Shown: piece after piece, positions 15,280 through 26,759 of the stretch
Position numbering within the stretch: position 1 is the stretch's first letter
Layout: every line of letters starts with the position of its first letter
NCBI GenBank assembly: GCA_003344405.1
Contig: NOWV01000024.1
Coordinates: forward strand, 558,001-622,000
Length of the DNA: 64,000 bases
From: Trichoplax sp. H2
Taxonomy: Eukaryota; Placozoa; Uniplacotomia; Trichoplacea
Direction of reading: 5' to 3'
Notes under the pieces: model-generated
Databases searched by the model: none
Seen by the model: the letters and a program-made list of their open reading frames with translations, nothing else
Told to the model about the DNA's origin: nothing
Program-made: the position numbers and the translations under genes

Positions 15280-16740
15280 ATGTCAATAGGTGTACTGTGA
15301 ATACAATTATAATAAACTTTTCATAAATGTCACTTATTAATCTCTTGTAGGACGTTTTTCAATGATTAATGTACATGTTGTATCAATGCACGTAGCAATA
15401 ATGAACATTTTAGCAATGTTATTTAGCTTAAAGCCTAATGCATTTCACTGTACTGAATCGATATACAGTATGGATATAACAATCCTGTGACTATTTTATA
15501 AATAAATGTCATTTATTTATTTTGAAATCTATTGCAATATTATTTCAACATATAATATGTTTTACACGTTGTTTAACATATAATGTGTTTTACACATTGT
15601 ATCAACGCATGTAGCAAAAATGAGTATTTTAGAAATATCATTCAGTCTAAACCCTAACATACTTTATACGGTCCTGAATCTATATACAGTATGAATATGA
15701 CAACCCTGTGACTATTTTATAAATAAATATTATTTCTTTATTTTTAAAATCTCTTATGATATTTTTTCAAGATGTAATGTGTTTATCACATTGCATCAAT
15801 GCGTGTAGCCATAATGAACATTTGAGAAATATTATTCAGCCTAAACCTAAGTAAACCCAAATATACTTTACTGTCCTGAATCGATATACAATATAGGTAT
15901 AACGATCTTGTGACTACTTTATAAATAAATGCTACTTATATATTTTTATTTATTTTATGTTATGATATTTTTCTCAATGCTTAACGTGGTGTATATGTTG
16001 TATCAATGCATGTCGCAATAATGAACATTTTAGAAATGTCATTCAGCCTTAATCCTAATATACCTAATACTGTCCTGGATCGATGTACACTTCTACAGCC
16101 TAGATATAGAAATCCTATGACTATTTTATAAGTAAATATTATTTATTTATTTTTGAAATCGCTTGTTGCGATATTTTTGCCAATGTTTAATGTGGTGTAT
16201 ATGTTGTATCAATGCATGTCGCAACAATGAACATTTTAAAAATGTCATTCAGCCTAGATCCTAATATACTTTACTGCGCTGCATCGATATAAACTTCTAC
16301 AGCCTGGATATAGTAATCCTTTGACTATTTTATAAGTAAATATTATTTATTTATTTTTGAAATCGCTTGTTGTGATATTTTTGTCTATGTTTAATGTGGT
16401 GGTGCACATGTTGTATCAATGCATGGAGCAATCATGAACATTTTAGTAATGTTATTTAGCTTCATTAAAGCCTAGCAGCTTGGATATAACAATCCTGTGA
16501 CTATTTCATGAAATAAATGTTATTTATTTATAGTTGAAATCGCTTGTTGTGATATTTTGCCAAAGTTGAATGTGGTGGTGCACATGTTGTATCAATGCAT
16601 GGAGCAATCATGAACAGTTTAATAATGTTATTTAGCTTCATTAAAGCCTAGCAGCTTGGATATAGCAATGCTGCGACTATTTCCTGAAATAAATGTTATT
16701 TATTTAGTTTTGAAATCGCTTGTTATGATATTTTGCAATG
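15280..16740. repeat. Tandem repeat, ~180-220 bp unit, seven diverged copies
   Basis: A block containing ATGAACATTTTAGAAATGTC (with small changes) recurs near 15391, 15609, 15805, 16014, 16220, 16424 and 16601. Spacings are 218, 196, 209, 206, 204 and 177 bp. Each unit also carries a TTGTATCAATGCATG block just upstream, a stretch like CCTGTGACTATTTTATAA and a run of TTATTTATTT. The two rightmost copies lack the internal ~30 bp around the ATCGATATACA block and share further changes, so they are the closest pair. The array is non-coding in all frames. Confidence 0.9.
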
Positions 16741-16779
16741 TCGACTGCACTTAGGAATTATGCTTGCAGTACTAGTATT

Positions 16780-18050
16780 AAACCATGGACGATCCTGTCG
16801 GCTAGAGTGTACAGTGTATAGACTACAGTACAAGACTGTACAGCAGAGTGTGCAGTACTGTATGCAAACGGTACTGCTAAGACACTGCACACTGTTTCAT
16901 CAATCCTAGTATGTGCAAAAATAATGTCACCCCGATGATGCCTCGATTACATTCTACAATAGGCGTCTATGATCCACGTTAGGTGACATCAGTTTCTTTT
17001 TTTACAGCATAGGACTAGTCCATCGTATGGCACTGGCGTACAGACGTACAGACGTACGGTAGCGGACAAAACCAGGAGGTGGAGCTATCCATTCGTAACC
17101 GGCCGCCATACTATACTCTATGCAGCGGCGTCATGACCAAGTCATACAATAGAATAGTGTAGGAAAACTTGGGGCCCTTAGAAACTGCCTGTTTGTATCG
17201 GACGTGCCGTGGACTTAACGCTGCCTCCACTTTTCAAATTTAATTACTCGACAAGCTCCATTGCTGGGCGATTTTCCCTACTACTATATCGATTAAAACG
17301 CTAATTGGATGGGAAATTAATCGACGATGGACTCTTGAAGCCAATCGATCCAAGCAATCACTCATACTACGACCACATCTTTTGCCTGCTATACTTTGGA
17401 TGATTCACTGACAGCTAAGAAATTGCCATCATGAATGATATCCATCCAGTCAAACAAGATCATAACACGAGCATTAAAAATGGTGGCGCAACCACGGTGT
17501 CTTCTCTTCCTCTTTGTAAGTTGAGCTGCTCTCTTCTCCACTTTAAATTGGATAAAATTGGTGATATGACTCAATTCTTGACCTCTTGCAACAGTATCAT
17601 CTGTTGGATTTGCCTACTATACTATATAAGGAGTCCATGTATTGCATGATTCAATTGGAATTTTTTTTTTCTTTCTTTTACATTCATGGGGGAGGAGGGA
17701 TGATATACAGTATACACATTATATGATTTTCCTTTTCATCCTCTTATCAATGATCGATCCTATCCATCATGACAGTAGAATCCTGTCCGAAATTTTATTT
17801 TATTCTTTTCTTACAGGGATTTATGAATATTACTGTAAGAATAAAGTCATTTAAATCAAATCTGTATCATTAGTTCTACTTGCATTTCTTTTAACTTGAA
17901 GAACTAATCATGCCGATTGAAAGTGGAAGATAGGATTGCTTTTTAATTATAATTACAGCTCAAACTCTTCATCATAATTTTAGAATCAGGATTTTTTTTT
18001 TCTCTCTCTCTCTCATATAATCATGGTTCTCATTGATCTCCTTTATCGAA
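16780..18050. other. Spacer with short GTAC-rich stretch and TC microsatellite before the RSBN1-like gene
   Basis: At about 16.80-16.90 kb there is a compact stretch of overlapping TGTACAGT/ACTGTACA words, the same palindromic vocabulary seen at 30.8-31.5 kb and 60.4-61.4 kb. A T-then-TC run at about 17990-18014 precedes the first recognised RSBN1 exon. Open frames at 17389-17854 on both strands overlap each other and show no recognised domain. Upstream exons of the RSBN1 gene could be hidden here, but I found none that splices convincingly. Confidence 0.45.
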
Positions 18051-18068
18051 TTAGATACCACTCCAACC

Positions 18069-20164
18069 ATGTATCAAGCCAATAAAATGTATGTTGAAAC
18101 CTCCAGTAATGGAGGAGCATCGGTTTTACACGCTTATACATTTCAACCCACGCGATGTGATGATATTGTTGAAGAATTTATGCAAGATTTCTTCAACGAA
18201 TTATTCTTCGGCCATACTCATTATGTCATGGGTATTATCCACAATGCAGCCTCTTATTTGCCAGATCCAATTGATTATTTAGCTCAACATTATCCACAAA
18301 TGACTGTTCGATATCAGTTATTTGGCCGTAAAGATGTCGATTCTATTACGACTAGTCAATTCCAACAACGAGTCCATGACACTTATATCAATGGTACTTA
18401 TCGAGCCGGTCCGCTATTACAATTAAGTTTAGTGGGTACAGTCCAAGAAGAAATTGGTGGTTATATGCCGGAATTTCTCAATCTATTGCAGCGTTCACCT
18501 GTTTTAGCGCCTGTTATGCCATGGGGAAAGTTGTCCAATTTAAAGTTAAACTCAAGATGTGATAGTGATGATGGTCCCATTTTATGGGTACGTCCTGGTG
18601 AACAAATTGTTCCCGCTACCGATCTGGCCAAGTCTCCTCACAAGAAGCGCAAGTAAGGTTACCTAACGTTATGCTGCTGTTTACGCATAGACTAGTTGCA
18701 ATGCTTTCCTTTCATAAATTGAAATGGTTAAAGTTAATTTACTAACGCGTACCTATTCACTCTCCATCAATCATCATGACAGTGGGCATCTTGAGTTCAA
18801 TTGGACTCGCGATTGCATCAACACTCAGTAACTAGAAAACATATATTGAACAACCAAACGTCTCGTTGATGGCGGACAGTGAAGCATAGTTGATTTTGAA
18901 ATTAGTCTTCCTAGCCATTTTTTGTACCTTCCGCGTAATTAGACACTGAGGCTGGATTGCATAGAGATAATCGCTGGCAATATTGATTATTTCCACTGTT
19001 TTTTTTTATAGTACAGTATTATTATTGTTATCATAAAAACGGCATGTTTAGTCAATTCAATTTAGATACAATATCTATATTTTATCTATACGGTAGACCA
19101 TGATACGGCATTAAGATTAAGAGAATATAGTAAGGAGGATATTGATTCAAGCCCTTCTCTTCTAGTCATTAGACATGAATTATTTATAAAATTGCACTCG
19201 CTTATGAACAGGACACAGTCAGAATCATTTATTTTCATCTATTTTCTTTCCACTTGATTAGGACGGGTAATAATGAACTTCGCAATTTATACTCGCTTAC
19301 GCGTGTCAATGCTCCACGAGAAAGTTTACTCGAAGATAGGACTTATTGCCATGCGGACCATGTTGGACATGGCCTCGATCGAAACACTACTGCAGCTGTA
19401 GGATTATTGAAAGCTGTTCATTGTGGTGCTAGGTAAAGTTCGACAATATTAAAAAATAAATGGGGATAAAACTACCATCTTTGCAATTTTCCTGCTGTTT
19501 TTCCTAATGGATAAAGCTTGAGTCTACACTTTTATAGTTGTAAAAAGTAGCAAAGGTCCTTGGAGACGATTTTAAATATCCTATTTCCACTTTTCCTTTA
19601 TAGCTATTCCACAAATAGGATAGTTAAAGATGTTGTTGCCTTTCATCCAGATGACTTTGAAAGTGTTGCCACAAAATTGCAGTTAGATTTGTACGAGCCT
19701 CCTGCCTCACAGGTAAATATTCAATCGTCATCAACAGTTAGGCTATTTGATTATATAATACAAAATTACTATAATTTAATCTGCTTAATTGACGTAAAAT
19801 GTTCATGTTTGAAATATGGACTATACTTCTGTATTTTGCACGATGGCATGTCCGCTAATTAACTACATTTTCCTTTAGCCAATGACCCCATCTGTATACT
19901 CATTTTCTCGTCAACTGATAGCTGAATATTTTTTATTTCTTCTAGTGCGTTCAATGGGTTGAAGATGGTAAATTAAATCAGCTTCTTCGTGAAGGAGTTC
20001 GATATGCTCGTATTCAATTATGTGATAACGATATCTATTTCATACCTCGCAACGTTATCCATCAATTCAAGACAGTATCAGCTTGCACCAGCATCGCTTG
20101 GCATCTTCGACATAAAGCGTATTACGACAACAGTTCAACGACAGATGACATTAATACACCATAA
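18069..20164 (+). CDS. RSBN1: RSBN1/KDM9 (DPY-21-type) JmjC-family lysine demethylase homologue
   Basis: RSBN1/DPY-21 proteins are nuclear JmjC-family enzymes reported to demethylate histone H4K20me2. Exons: 18069-18652, 19262-19432, 19604-19712, 19946-20164; phases close, giving 360 aa from the ATG at 18069. Family hallmarks in order: [64 protein letters not shown] (a basic stretch at the first junction), [43 protein letters not shown] and [17 protein letters not shown]. The H-x-D in CHADH is the likely iron-binding pair. The open frame continues upstream of the ATG to a TAA near 18016, and an acceptor-like AG at 18052-18053 would allow an upstream exon. Vertebrate homologues have a long N-terminal tail that I do not see, so the 5' end is uncertain. 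The last exon ends soon after the conserved core. Confidence 0.9.
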
Positions 20165-22357
20165 CTGCTAATTTAACAATCATGTAATTATTATTTTTCC
20201 CTTTGGTATTAGAAAACACAAAAGTAGGACAATTTATTCTATTTTAATTCAAAGTATCATTTAAAGCTTACACTTTTACCTTTCACCTATGCTGACTTAC
20301 CACGAATGAAATCTGTAGTATACTTGTTTACTGTAGATTGATCATTTCCGAATACTTCTCTCTTACTTTTCTGACATAATGTATATGCATCCCAGAGTTG
20401 AGTATAAAATCTTCAATCTTTTATCTTGCTTTTAACCTTACAGAATTTATTACTATATATAGAAGATAATACAAATTTCCTAATGACTTCATTACGGAAA
20501 AGAAATTGACATTTATAAATCTTTGAGCTTCTACACGTATTAAAATAACTCTTCTATTTGTCAAAATGATATTGTAATAATTATTTTAAGTTATTCTAAA
20601 TTAACTGTCTATGGCTTTCTGTATAGTATTGATGATAATCCTTAATACACGTTAATGCTACAGAATCTTTCAAACTCAAAGTCATTGTATAAAGATATTT
20701 GAAACTTCGTAAATTACTTGATGATATTATATAATTATATATGTACATGATGTGTTTTGGCCTTCATTTACATACTTTATTTAACAACTAATTAAAGACA
20801 AGTTTAATTATCTGTAATTATTTGCAAAGAATAGAGATATAATCAACTATAGCTGATAACTTTATCCATGTACCACATCATAGAAATTTTAACAGTCAGA
20901 AACTGCGTATCTGTAAAGTAATTGTGAATTAAATGTACAAGGTTAATCGAAATAGAGTTGCAGTTCTATTGATCTTGTACCATATAACACTGTACGTTTA
21001 TAACCTTTGGTGCTACTGTTACTAGTGACAACGTATTTAGTAGATACTCCTACTGTACTTTCAAATTGATAGCACTGAATAATTTAGTCTAACCATTCGA
21101 GAGCAATTAGTTTTGTTGTGAATGTTCTTTGCAGCCTTCTTAGTAGAACTCTTACGCTATGATTTTTAGACGTACATATTTAGCTAATTTATCAATTTAA
21201 CTGCAATGATTTCTTAAGGATTGGTAACAATCCACAAATTATTTCTCTTGTTGATATTAATCTAACTATAGAATGAAACTAGCAAAATTTCGATTATAAT
21301 TTAGCAATATATGGCCACTTTGTTATGTGCAACTGTGTTCAATTGAAGACTACGATATAACGTCCATTTAATATTGTTAACTGTGAAACTATAGATATGA
21401 AGTTATTCGTTCGCCATCTGCAGGATTTCCTAATTGTTGTGAATGTTGTACAAATTTGAAATGTAATATTCTGTTCCCTCATAGCTTTATATGTTCGTTA
21501 CTTTATTTAACATTAAAATAAAGTGAAACTTGCTGGAAATGACTGCGTAACTCGTTCTTAAACCGATGCCTTGATATACGAGTACCACACACCTTGAACA
21601 TTAGCTTTGTTCTCGTATATGGCTATGTAGATATTGGTAAGAAGCTATTGGGTATTATTGACGTCTCATTCCCTACTTTCCAATAACTTTCTGTAGAATA
21701 TACTACACTTTTAAGTCTTTGTCCTTCGATAGCTTAGCATAGCATGGAATCTTCAATCATATAATTATAGACACAATTACGACGAAGAGTATAGTAATTT
21801 CAATTTAAAGACAAAAAATTAGCATGTATCAGGTTTTAATGCACATTCATAGATACTAAGTCATCCGCTGTGATAACATGCACAAAACATCAAACGTATA
21901 ACTCATCAATCATGTACACCAGTGTATATATACACATGGAAATTTTAATTTCTTTTCTACCATTCGCCAATTGTCACATTTTCCATGATCGTACAAAAAC
22001 ATATCGCTAACAAATCAAAATCGTAACGGCTGAGAATATTCTCGAAGCCATCTCATTTCTGATGATTTATCAATTTCAGCTCGTTCATGAATACCAACAA
22101 ATCACTACAAACAAGACAGAAATATTTCCAGAAAATCAGAATAATATCATACTCTATAACACATCCTTTATATACGTGCACTGTACAAAGAGTTAGATTT
22201 TCAAATTGACTGTAAGATATGACTGACAAGTTTACGTTATTTACACAATCAAGCTCAATCCTGAACGGAAATATACACTATTGGTTAACAGTATAATTAT
22301 AAATTAAGTAAGTGCTAAAAAAATACTGGTTCTTGTGTATGATCTATAGATCTGTCT
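20165..22357. other. Convergent intergenic region between the RSBN1-like and DDT-WHIM genes
   Basis: This holds the 3' flanks of two genes facing each other. It is very AT-rich with no open frame above background and no recognised RNA gene. The AATAAA-like hexamers scattered through it are too common at this base composition to assign polyadenylation sites. Confidence 0.5.
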
Positions 22358-25300
22358 TTATTGATTTGCATATTTGTTTTCATAGCCCAAGTAAGGCTTC
22401 TCGCGAAGAATAGATTGTAATCGAGCGCTATGTCTGCATTCCGTTAACTTTCTGATATCCTAAGGACATCCATAAAAATCATGTATTTTATTATTTCTAA
22501 GAATCCATATTACGTTAAACGATATAAGCTGAAAATAAATAGCAATCTTACGTCAATTTGCTTCTGCATAATTGCTGATAGATTATCTTTATCACGAATT
22601 AAATTATTATACAATTCCTTTTCATTTTCATTCTTTAGACCTTTACTTTTTAGGTGCATTATTAACGTTTCCAACTAAAATAGTTGCCCAATCCAGTAAA
22701 AGGTAAGGTTACCAATGAATCTAAGTAAAATACGATCATTCGCTACAGCTTACCTCTTTAGGCGTGCAGTAGTACATCCATTGACCATTCTCGTCTTCGA
22801 CATACAGCTTACCGATCGGAAAGCTACCATCAAAACCCCAGTATCTTCTATTACTGCTGTCTCGCCCAATAAAGGGGTGACGAAGAAAAGATACTTGAAT
22901 TGATGTAGCATTGAGAAACCGAGTTTCCTGCAATGATGATAAATTTTTCAAAATCAGTTCATTACACCTATTAAGCGTCAAGTATGAAACTAGGATGTGA
23001 TAAATTAGTTACTAATCAAGATGGTTAATTAAAGTTATGATTAATGGAAGAGTTACTCACTTTTCTTTTCAGTTGTTGTTCTTCAAATGCGCGATCCTTA
23101 TAAAATAAATTAATAAAACAACATAGTCGATATAACAACAGCAGTCTTCTCAATGCTATAAATAAATTCATGCGACCTAAATATGCTCAAAAATTAAAAT
23201 TCACGGGCTATTCATTAACTGTACGTACCACTACCGAAACAGGCTTACTCTCATTTTCTGTCATCTGATTTTCTTTATCGTCGGTGGACTCAGGAGTACT
23301 ACTTCTACAGTTGTGAAGATGAATAAAGCTAAAGTTATATTTCATCGGTAACTAAATCTACGACACCAAGATTGATTACTAATAGGTTTGAAGCTTAGAA
23401 ACTGACTCATTTATTTGACTTTCAGTCGAATCAGCAAGATTGTTAACAGATTTGTTCTCCTTTATCCTGTTCAAGATGATGTATATTTATTACTAATCTT
23501 AGATTTATTATTTTTGGTGGAACAACGGCTTTTGACAACTCAAGCAATAAATTTTCTTTAATTACTTTTTCATTACGTCAGCTTTTTCTACTCGCCACGA
23601 TCTCTTTAAGTCATGCAAATCGCCAACTGCGTCTTCCAAGCATTGACGAATGGTAACAGATTCCAAAACTAAGTCTATCAATACTCTGTTATATATAAAT
23701 TTAATAAGTTACAAATTAGTGAAGTAAGGACAAGACCCATAACTTGATATTGAAAATAGGGAATAATTAGCAGAGCACGTTACCTCAATAGCTGAACACG
23801 CGCTTCGAAGGCAGAAAATGAAAACGAAAATCTATTGCAATTATTATTTACCAAGTATTGAATGGATTCAGGAATATCGACAGTAATGCCTAATAAAATC
23901 AATTGACGAACGATGTCACTTCAAGTTTCAAGGTAATTCTTATAACTTTAGATTTACAGATACTTAAATCAATGAAAAACAACAGGCTCGCAGATATTAC
24001 GTATTACCACTTTCACGCATTCCTTGTAAATAGACAACGACAGCTCGTTCCCAATTATGGTTATTTATTACGCGATAATTTCTTAAATTCTTCAAGCAAT
24101 TGTAATCAAATTTTAATAAAAATTAAGTTTGAATTATCCCTGAAAACAGCGATCAAATCATACTTCTTTTGATTGAAAATTGTCCGGCACTTCATCGAAA
24201 AGAATTGACAGTAGACAGCTAAACGCTACATAGAATACGAGTACATTATAAATTTCAGTGCTACTGGCATTTCCATAATAGCTCTAATGATGAACTTACA
24301 ATGTACTATCAAATCGCACAAAGGTGAACCATTCGTTAAATCTAAGACGTAAATTGATACAACGAATGTTAGCATCAATTACCTTACCGTATGACACCTA
24401 CACAAGAATTTACAGAAAATTACAAAGTCATTGCTAATTGCTAACCTGTTTGAGCAAAGGCTAACTGGAGATGATCGAATGGGAATGGGTATAACTTGAT
24501 ACATTTACTATTATGATATATGAGGTGTCATTAGTAAACTATAACCCAACTACCTTAAAAATTGCCAATACCTAAATGTATTCAGAAATTTCCATGACAT
24601 CAGTAGGTCCCCCAGTATTTGAGGTAATGGATCACTATCTCTAGACGGAATCGGCCAATCTACTATTACTACTGTTATAGAGAAAATTTCCTCCTTTAGC
24701 ACTTCACATAGATTCATTTAATTCCGACATGATTTCTACCAGTAAAGCGTTTACAACTTAACATAACCAATTAAGCGATATACCTTTCTTCTCTTTAATT
24801 TTTGATTTACTTTTATCTCTTTTATTTTTTTCTTTCTTTTCCTTGTTCCCATTAGACTTTTTTTTTTTGACTTTACTTTTTGCGTCATCCTTACCAGACT
24901 TCAACCGTTTTATTTTCTTTGCCTTATCATCTTTCCTCTTGTTTTTATTACTTCCTGACATTTGTTTACTGCGCGATTTCGTGGCATTCTTAGTTTTAAT
25001 CTTTTTAGATTTTTTACCAGGTTCTGAATTAGCTTTTCTCTAAGCAGAAATAATGAAGAGATTTTAGTTCTACCAAATAATTCGCGACTATTGAAACAAA
25101 ACTTTATTAGGAATACTAGTAGAAACCGCTGCCAAAGATCAGTTAAGTAAATACACAGTAATTTTTAAGATAACTGATAAACGGCCAGTAAATCGGTCAA
25201 CTAAAGGCTAACTAATTATGAATTTGCTAGGTGTTTACCTTTGCTGAATCGTTAATAGATTTTCTTTGCTTTCGTAAATAGTCTTGATGAGCAGACACTA

Positions 25301-26759
25301 ACTTTTTTGGCATTTCCTTCACAATATCCCGTCATAGGATTAATTCATTTTATGTATTCAATGAAATTTGCATATCAAGTAAATATCAACTGAAGTTACC
25401 TTCACAGTCAAATTAAATTTCTTAATATATGCCTTCTTAACTATAAAAGGGCTGAAATAAATTATAGTCTAAGTGATGAGGTCTATCATTAGCAAATTAC
25501 TTTACAATTTCTAAAAGCACGCGACGTCAGTAATAAAATCTTAAATACAGCATAGCATGTAGGCTGTACAATATTACAATTTACCTATTGCGATATCGAT
25601 ATCGCTTAGTAGTTTTACATATAAATGACTTTAGCGTTGCTTTACTGGGTAATCCATTTACTCTGCAAATCAAGACATACGTAAGTAACATTATTTGTGA
25701 TGGCGAAAGCCTGAAGTACGGCAGCTTAGTTGATTATAATCATTTTAGGAGAATATCTTCTAGTCATTCAAGATTAGCAATGCAGTTTTTTTATAAGAAA
25801 AATCCGCTGGTAATTAACTGCTCTCAATTATTATATATCATGATTATTGTTCTTGTTTACTCCATACGTTACAAACGTACAATAAAACTCTTGTATTAGG
25901 TGTGTATTTTAGTTGTACTCCATAACTGATCAAGTAAAACCGTACTAAAGCCATTGCACGAAGCTTCATTAAGGTTACTATACGAGCTAATTATCAACCA
26001 TCAGTTTACTTTTATGTTAGATTATACGAATTTTAAATACCTGTTAGACTTTGCTTTCTTTATTAGATAGTCTCTTAAATCATCGATAATTTCTTTTAAG
26101 TTCTTGGTGCTATTAGCCAAAAAAAATTACAATTACAGTCTTTACTACTTTGTAAAGGTTATCTAATCTTCTAAGTCGCTAAAAGCAGAGCAAAACTTCT
26201 AAGAAACTACTAATGATACGTTATGGCTAGACAGATAAATTTGCCTATTATATTAATTATGAGTATGAATGACATCGTAAGAACCATGTCATTTTTTCAT
26301 CCAAGCAAGAAATTATTGTGGATTTACAGTATCACTTAATTCCTGAATCTGCAATAAGAACTATTAACTTTAAGCATGCACTGAAATGGGTATAAGTCAA
26401 GATTAAAGTGAGGTACTTTGGCAGGTATAGACAATATCAAATGCTAATATCAAAAGAGTGTAATGGTCACAAATATATAGCAATACGACATTTGCACTGG
26501 TAAGCAACGCTTTGAAATTTGTACCTAAATTGAACTTTAGTTAATACTGGTACAGCAAATTCTTTAGGAAGGTTGAGCGAATTAGATCTAGATAATGGCT
26601 TGACTCCTAATTCCCGCTATGATCATGATCGAAATTGTTGTTACCACAACGTAAAATATTTTTTATGTACATATCATCTTTACTTAAAGATCTAAGAATT
26701 AATACAGATGCACAGGAATTGCTTACCTTCTTCTTTGGGGTTTGCTTTGATATTCGTTT
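22358..26759 (-). CDS. DDT-WHIM domain chromatin-remodelling accessory protein (BAZ1/ACF1/Itc1-like), 5' end not located
   Basis: DDT-WHIM proteins are partners of ISWI remodelling ATPases. Exons, 5' to 3': 26727-26759 (KRISKQTPKKK), 26041-26109, 25400-25440, 25239-25316 (KKLVSAHQDYLRKQRK), 24784-25039 (very lysine-rich, likely nuclear), 24572-24671 (DDT: DPLPQILGDLLMSWKFLNTF). Several exons between 24.5 and 23.2 kb are not fully bounded, including one with LIDLVLESVTIRQCLEDAVG. Then come 22754-22927 (WHIM: PFIGRDSSNRRYWGFDGS, GKLYVEDENGQW), 22552-22674 (LETLIMHLKSKGLKNENEKE) and 22358-22459 (RLQSILREKPYLGYENKY, stop). The last three exons join in phase 0. The DDT exon, WHIM exon and family-like tail make the class convincing; the exact orthologue is not. 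No PHD finger or bromodomain follows WHIM before the stop. The start codon and any N-terminal WAC domain were not found. Confidence 0.75.

Noticed and set aside
17389-17854. Overlapping open frames on both strands upstream of the RSBN1-like gene
   Set aside because: They overlap antisense, show no recognised motif, and do not splice in phase to the first RSBN1 exon.
22015-22100. Further 3' exon of the DDT-WHIM gene
   Set aside because: A plausible splice frame exists, but the exon at 22358-22459 already ends with an in-phase stop and a family-like tail.
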